Shown here: positions 63,058 through 64,000 of the stretch, piece after piece
Numbering within the stretch: the first letter of the stretch is position 1
How the letters are laid out: every line of letters starts with the position of its first letter
Source: Daejeonella sp.
Lineage (GTDB): Bacteria; Bacteroidota; Bacteroidia; Sphingobacteriales; Sphingobacteriaceae
NCBI RefSeq assembly: GCF_030695525.1
Contig: NZ_JAUYSS010000067.1
Span: 1 to 64,000, forward strand
Length of the DNA stretch: 64,000 nt
Direction of reading: 5' to 3'
The notes under the pieces: model-generated
The model's database searches: none
What the model was told of the DNA's origin: nothing
What the model saw: only the letters and a program-made list of their open reading frames with translations
Made by a program: the position numbers and the translations under genes

Positions 63058-64000
63058 ATGCTAAAGATCAGATACTCCCTTCTAATTGCTTTGCTATCAG
63101 TTATTTCGATGCAAGCCTTTTCCCAGCAGAAAAAAAAGAATATCATCCTATTTCTGGTTGATGATATGGGCTGGCAGGATACTTCAGTCCCATTCTGGTC
63201 AAAATCAACCGGTTTAAACGGGATCTATCTTACTCCAAATATGGAGCGTCTTGCCAGCCGTGGGATGAAATTCAGTAATGCCTATGCTAATTCAGTTTGT
63301 ACACCAACCCGTGTTAGTCTGGTAACCGGAATGAATGTAGCCAGGCATGGAGTAACTAACTGGACTAATGTGAAGAAGAATACGCCTACTGATTATCCGG
63401 ACAGTGTTCTGATTCCTCCGGTGTGGAACCATAACGGACTAGCATTGGCAGAGGGTATTAACAATACGATTATAGCTACATCCTTGCCTGTGCTATTAAA
63501 GCAGGCAGGTTATTTCAATATACATTGCGGAAAGGCCCATTTTGCGCCCTATGGTACACCTGCATCTGATCCTTCAAACATCGGTTTTGATGTTAATATT
63601 GCCGGAACAGCTGCAGGTCATCCGGGAAGTTTTCTGGCCGAAGACCGTTATCGAAACAATCCAAATGACACTACCTGGGGCGTCCGTGGATTGGACAAAT
63701 ATGCAGATCAGGGTTTAAATCTTACCGATGCTCTGACCAGAGAGGCCATCGCTACTTTATCATCAAACAGGAAAAATAAGAAGCCATTCTTTTTGTACAT
63801 GTCGCATTATGCAGTGCATCTGCCATTCAGTAAAGACAAACGTTTTTATCAGCACTATATCGATAAGGGTTTGTCGGATACCGAAGCCCGATATGCGGCT
63901 TTAGTTGAAGGCATGGATAAGAGTTTGGGTGATCTGATGGATTATCTGGATACAGAGGGAATAGCTGATGATACCTATATCTTGTTTCTTTCTGATAACG
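63058..64000 (+). CDS. Sulfatase (CTPTR type), cut by window edge
   Basis: The frame begins with ATG at 63058 and runs to the window end (314 residues seen). A signal peptide (MLKIRYSLLIALLSVISMQAF) is followed by LFLVDDMGWQD, the signature CTPTR (Cys81) in NSVCTPTRVSLVTG, CGKAHF and LYMSHYAVHLPF. The reading frame continues with SDN, the next sulfatase motif, at the edge. A probable third member of a sulfatase cluster, transcribed divergently from the other two. Confidence 0.92.
   Translation, partial: MLKIRYSLLIALLSVISMQAFSQQKKKNIILFLVDDMGWQDTSVPFWSKSTGLNGIYLTPNMERLASRGMKFSNAYANSVCTPTRVSLVTGMNVARHGVTNWTNVKKNTPTDYPDSVLIPPVWNHNGLALAEGINNTIIATSLPVLLKQAGYFNIHCGKAHFAPYGTPASDPSNIGFDVNIAGTAAGHPGSFLAEDRYRNNPNDTTWGVRGLDKYADQGLNLTDALTREAIATLSSNRKNKKPFFLYMSHYAVHLPFSKDKRFYQHYIDKGLSDTEARYAALVEGMDKSLGDLMDYLDTEGIADDTYILFLSDN

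Noticed and set aside
59862-64000. A full polysaccharide utilization locus
   Set aside because: Only sulfatases are visible; no SusC/SusD-like genes or glycoside hydrolases adjoin them in this window.

Overview
The window is AT-rich chromosomal DNA from a member of the Bacteroidota, most likely the Sphingobacteriales (Pedobacter-like). This placement is inferred from gene content: DUF4290 next to murA, DUF3822 next to rsmD, DUF5690, a short histone H1-like protein and SCxKD-type lipoproteins. It is also supported by several promoters with the Bacteroidota -7 box TAnnTTTG, two of them with TTG 19 bp upstream. No rRNA, phage, transposase gene or CRISPR array is visible. Coding density is high, and most operons end in clear rho-independent hairpins.

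Layout. 1-9.8 kb holds accessory genes: a coiled-coil protein, a propeller lipoprotein, a Ca2+-type P-ATPase, Hsp20, a histone H1-like gene, a HEAT-like protein, an NTF2-like secreted protein, a truncated DUF6265 gene, an AraC regulator with a VOC protein, and an SRPBCC protein. 9.8-18.1 kb holds a GT-C mannosyltransferase facing a metal-receptor protein, then tRNA-Leu(UAG), tig-clpP-clpX, AMP nucleosidase and a cystathionine beta-synthase-like enzyme. 18.1-22.9 kb is a four-gene operon of FAD oxidoreductase, membrane polyferredoxin and two GT2 glycosyltransferases. 23.1-27.6 kb is murA, DUF4290 and a UvrD/PcrA helicase. 27.7-29.8 kb holds a TPR membrane protein with a histidine-kinase phosphoacceptor helix but no ATPase domain, divergent from two tandem 54-residue secreted peptides too small for ordinary gene calling. 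29.9-32.7 kb holds an M20 dipeptidase and an L-Ala-D/L-Glu epimerase, which fits murein-peptide use.

32.9-44.1 kb holds a DUF255 thioredoxin-like protein, SlyD-like FKBP, a triple PepSY-like lipoprotein, GH20 hexosaminidase, an ABC-F ATPase, a GreA-like protein, an alpha/beta hydrolase, DUF2911 and a polysaccharide deacetylase. 45.1-50.5 kb holds a DbpA-like helicase, DUF1456, a PIG-L deacetylase, DUF5690, a NahK-like sugar kinase and a cold-shock protein. 50.6-58.9 kb is housekeeping: clpB, SRPBCC, pyrE, NUDIX, coaD, rsmD, DUF3822 and a RecD-like helicase. The right end has an unknown membrane protein and three sulfatases, the last cut by the window edge.

The most unusual structure is a non-coding dispersed repeat present three times (about 31.33-31.61, 44.19-44.62 and 55.14-55.33 kb). 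The middle copy is bounded by 16-bp terminal inverted repeats (15/16) and a 6-bp direct repeat TATTTA, the hallmarks of a MITE, and all copies share a structured core. Other points of interest are the secreted-peptide/TPR-DHp locus, the redox-glycosyltransferase operon, an ABC-F protein in which both halves of one ATP site look dead, overlapping divergent start codons of pyrE and a NUDIX gene, and MurA with Asp replacing the catalytic Cys.
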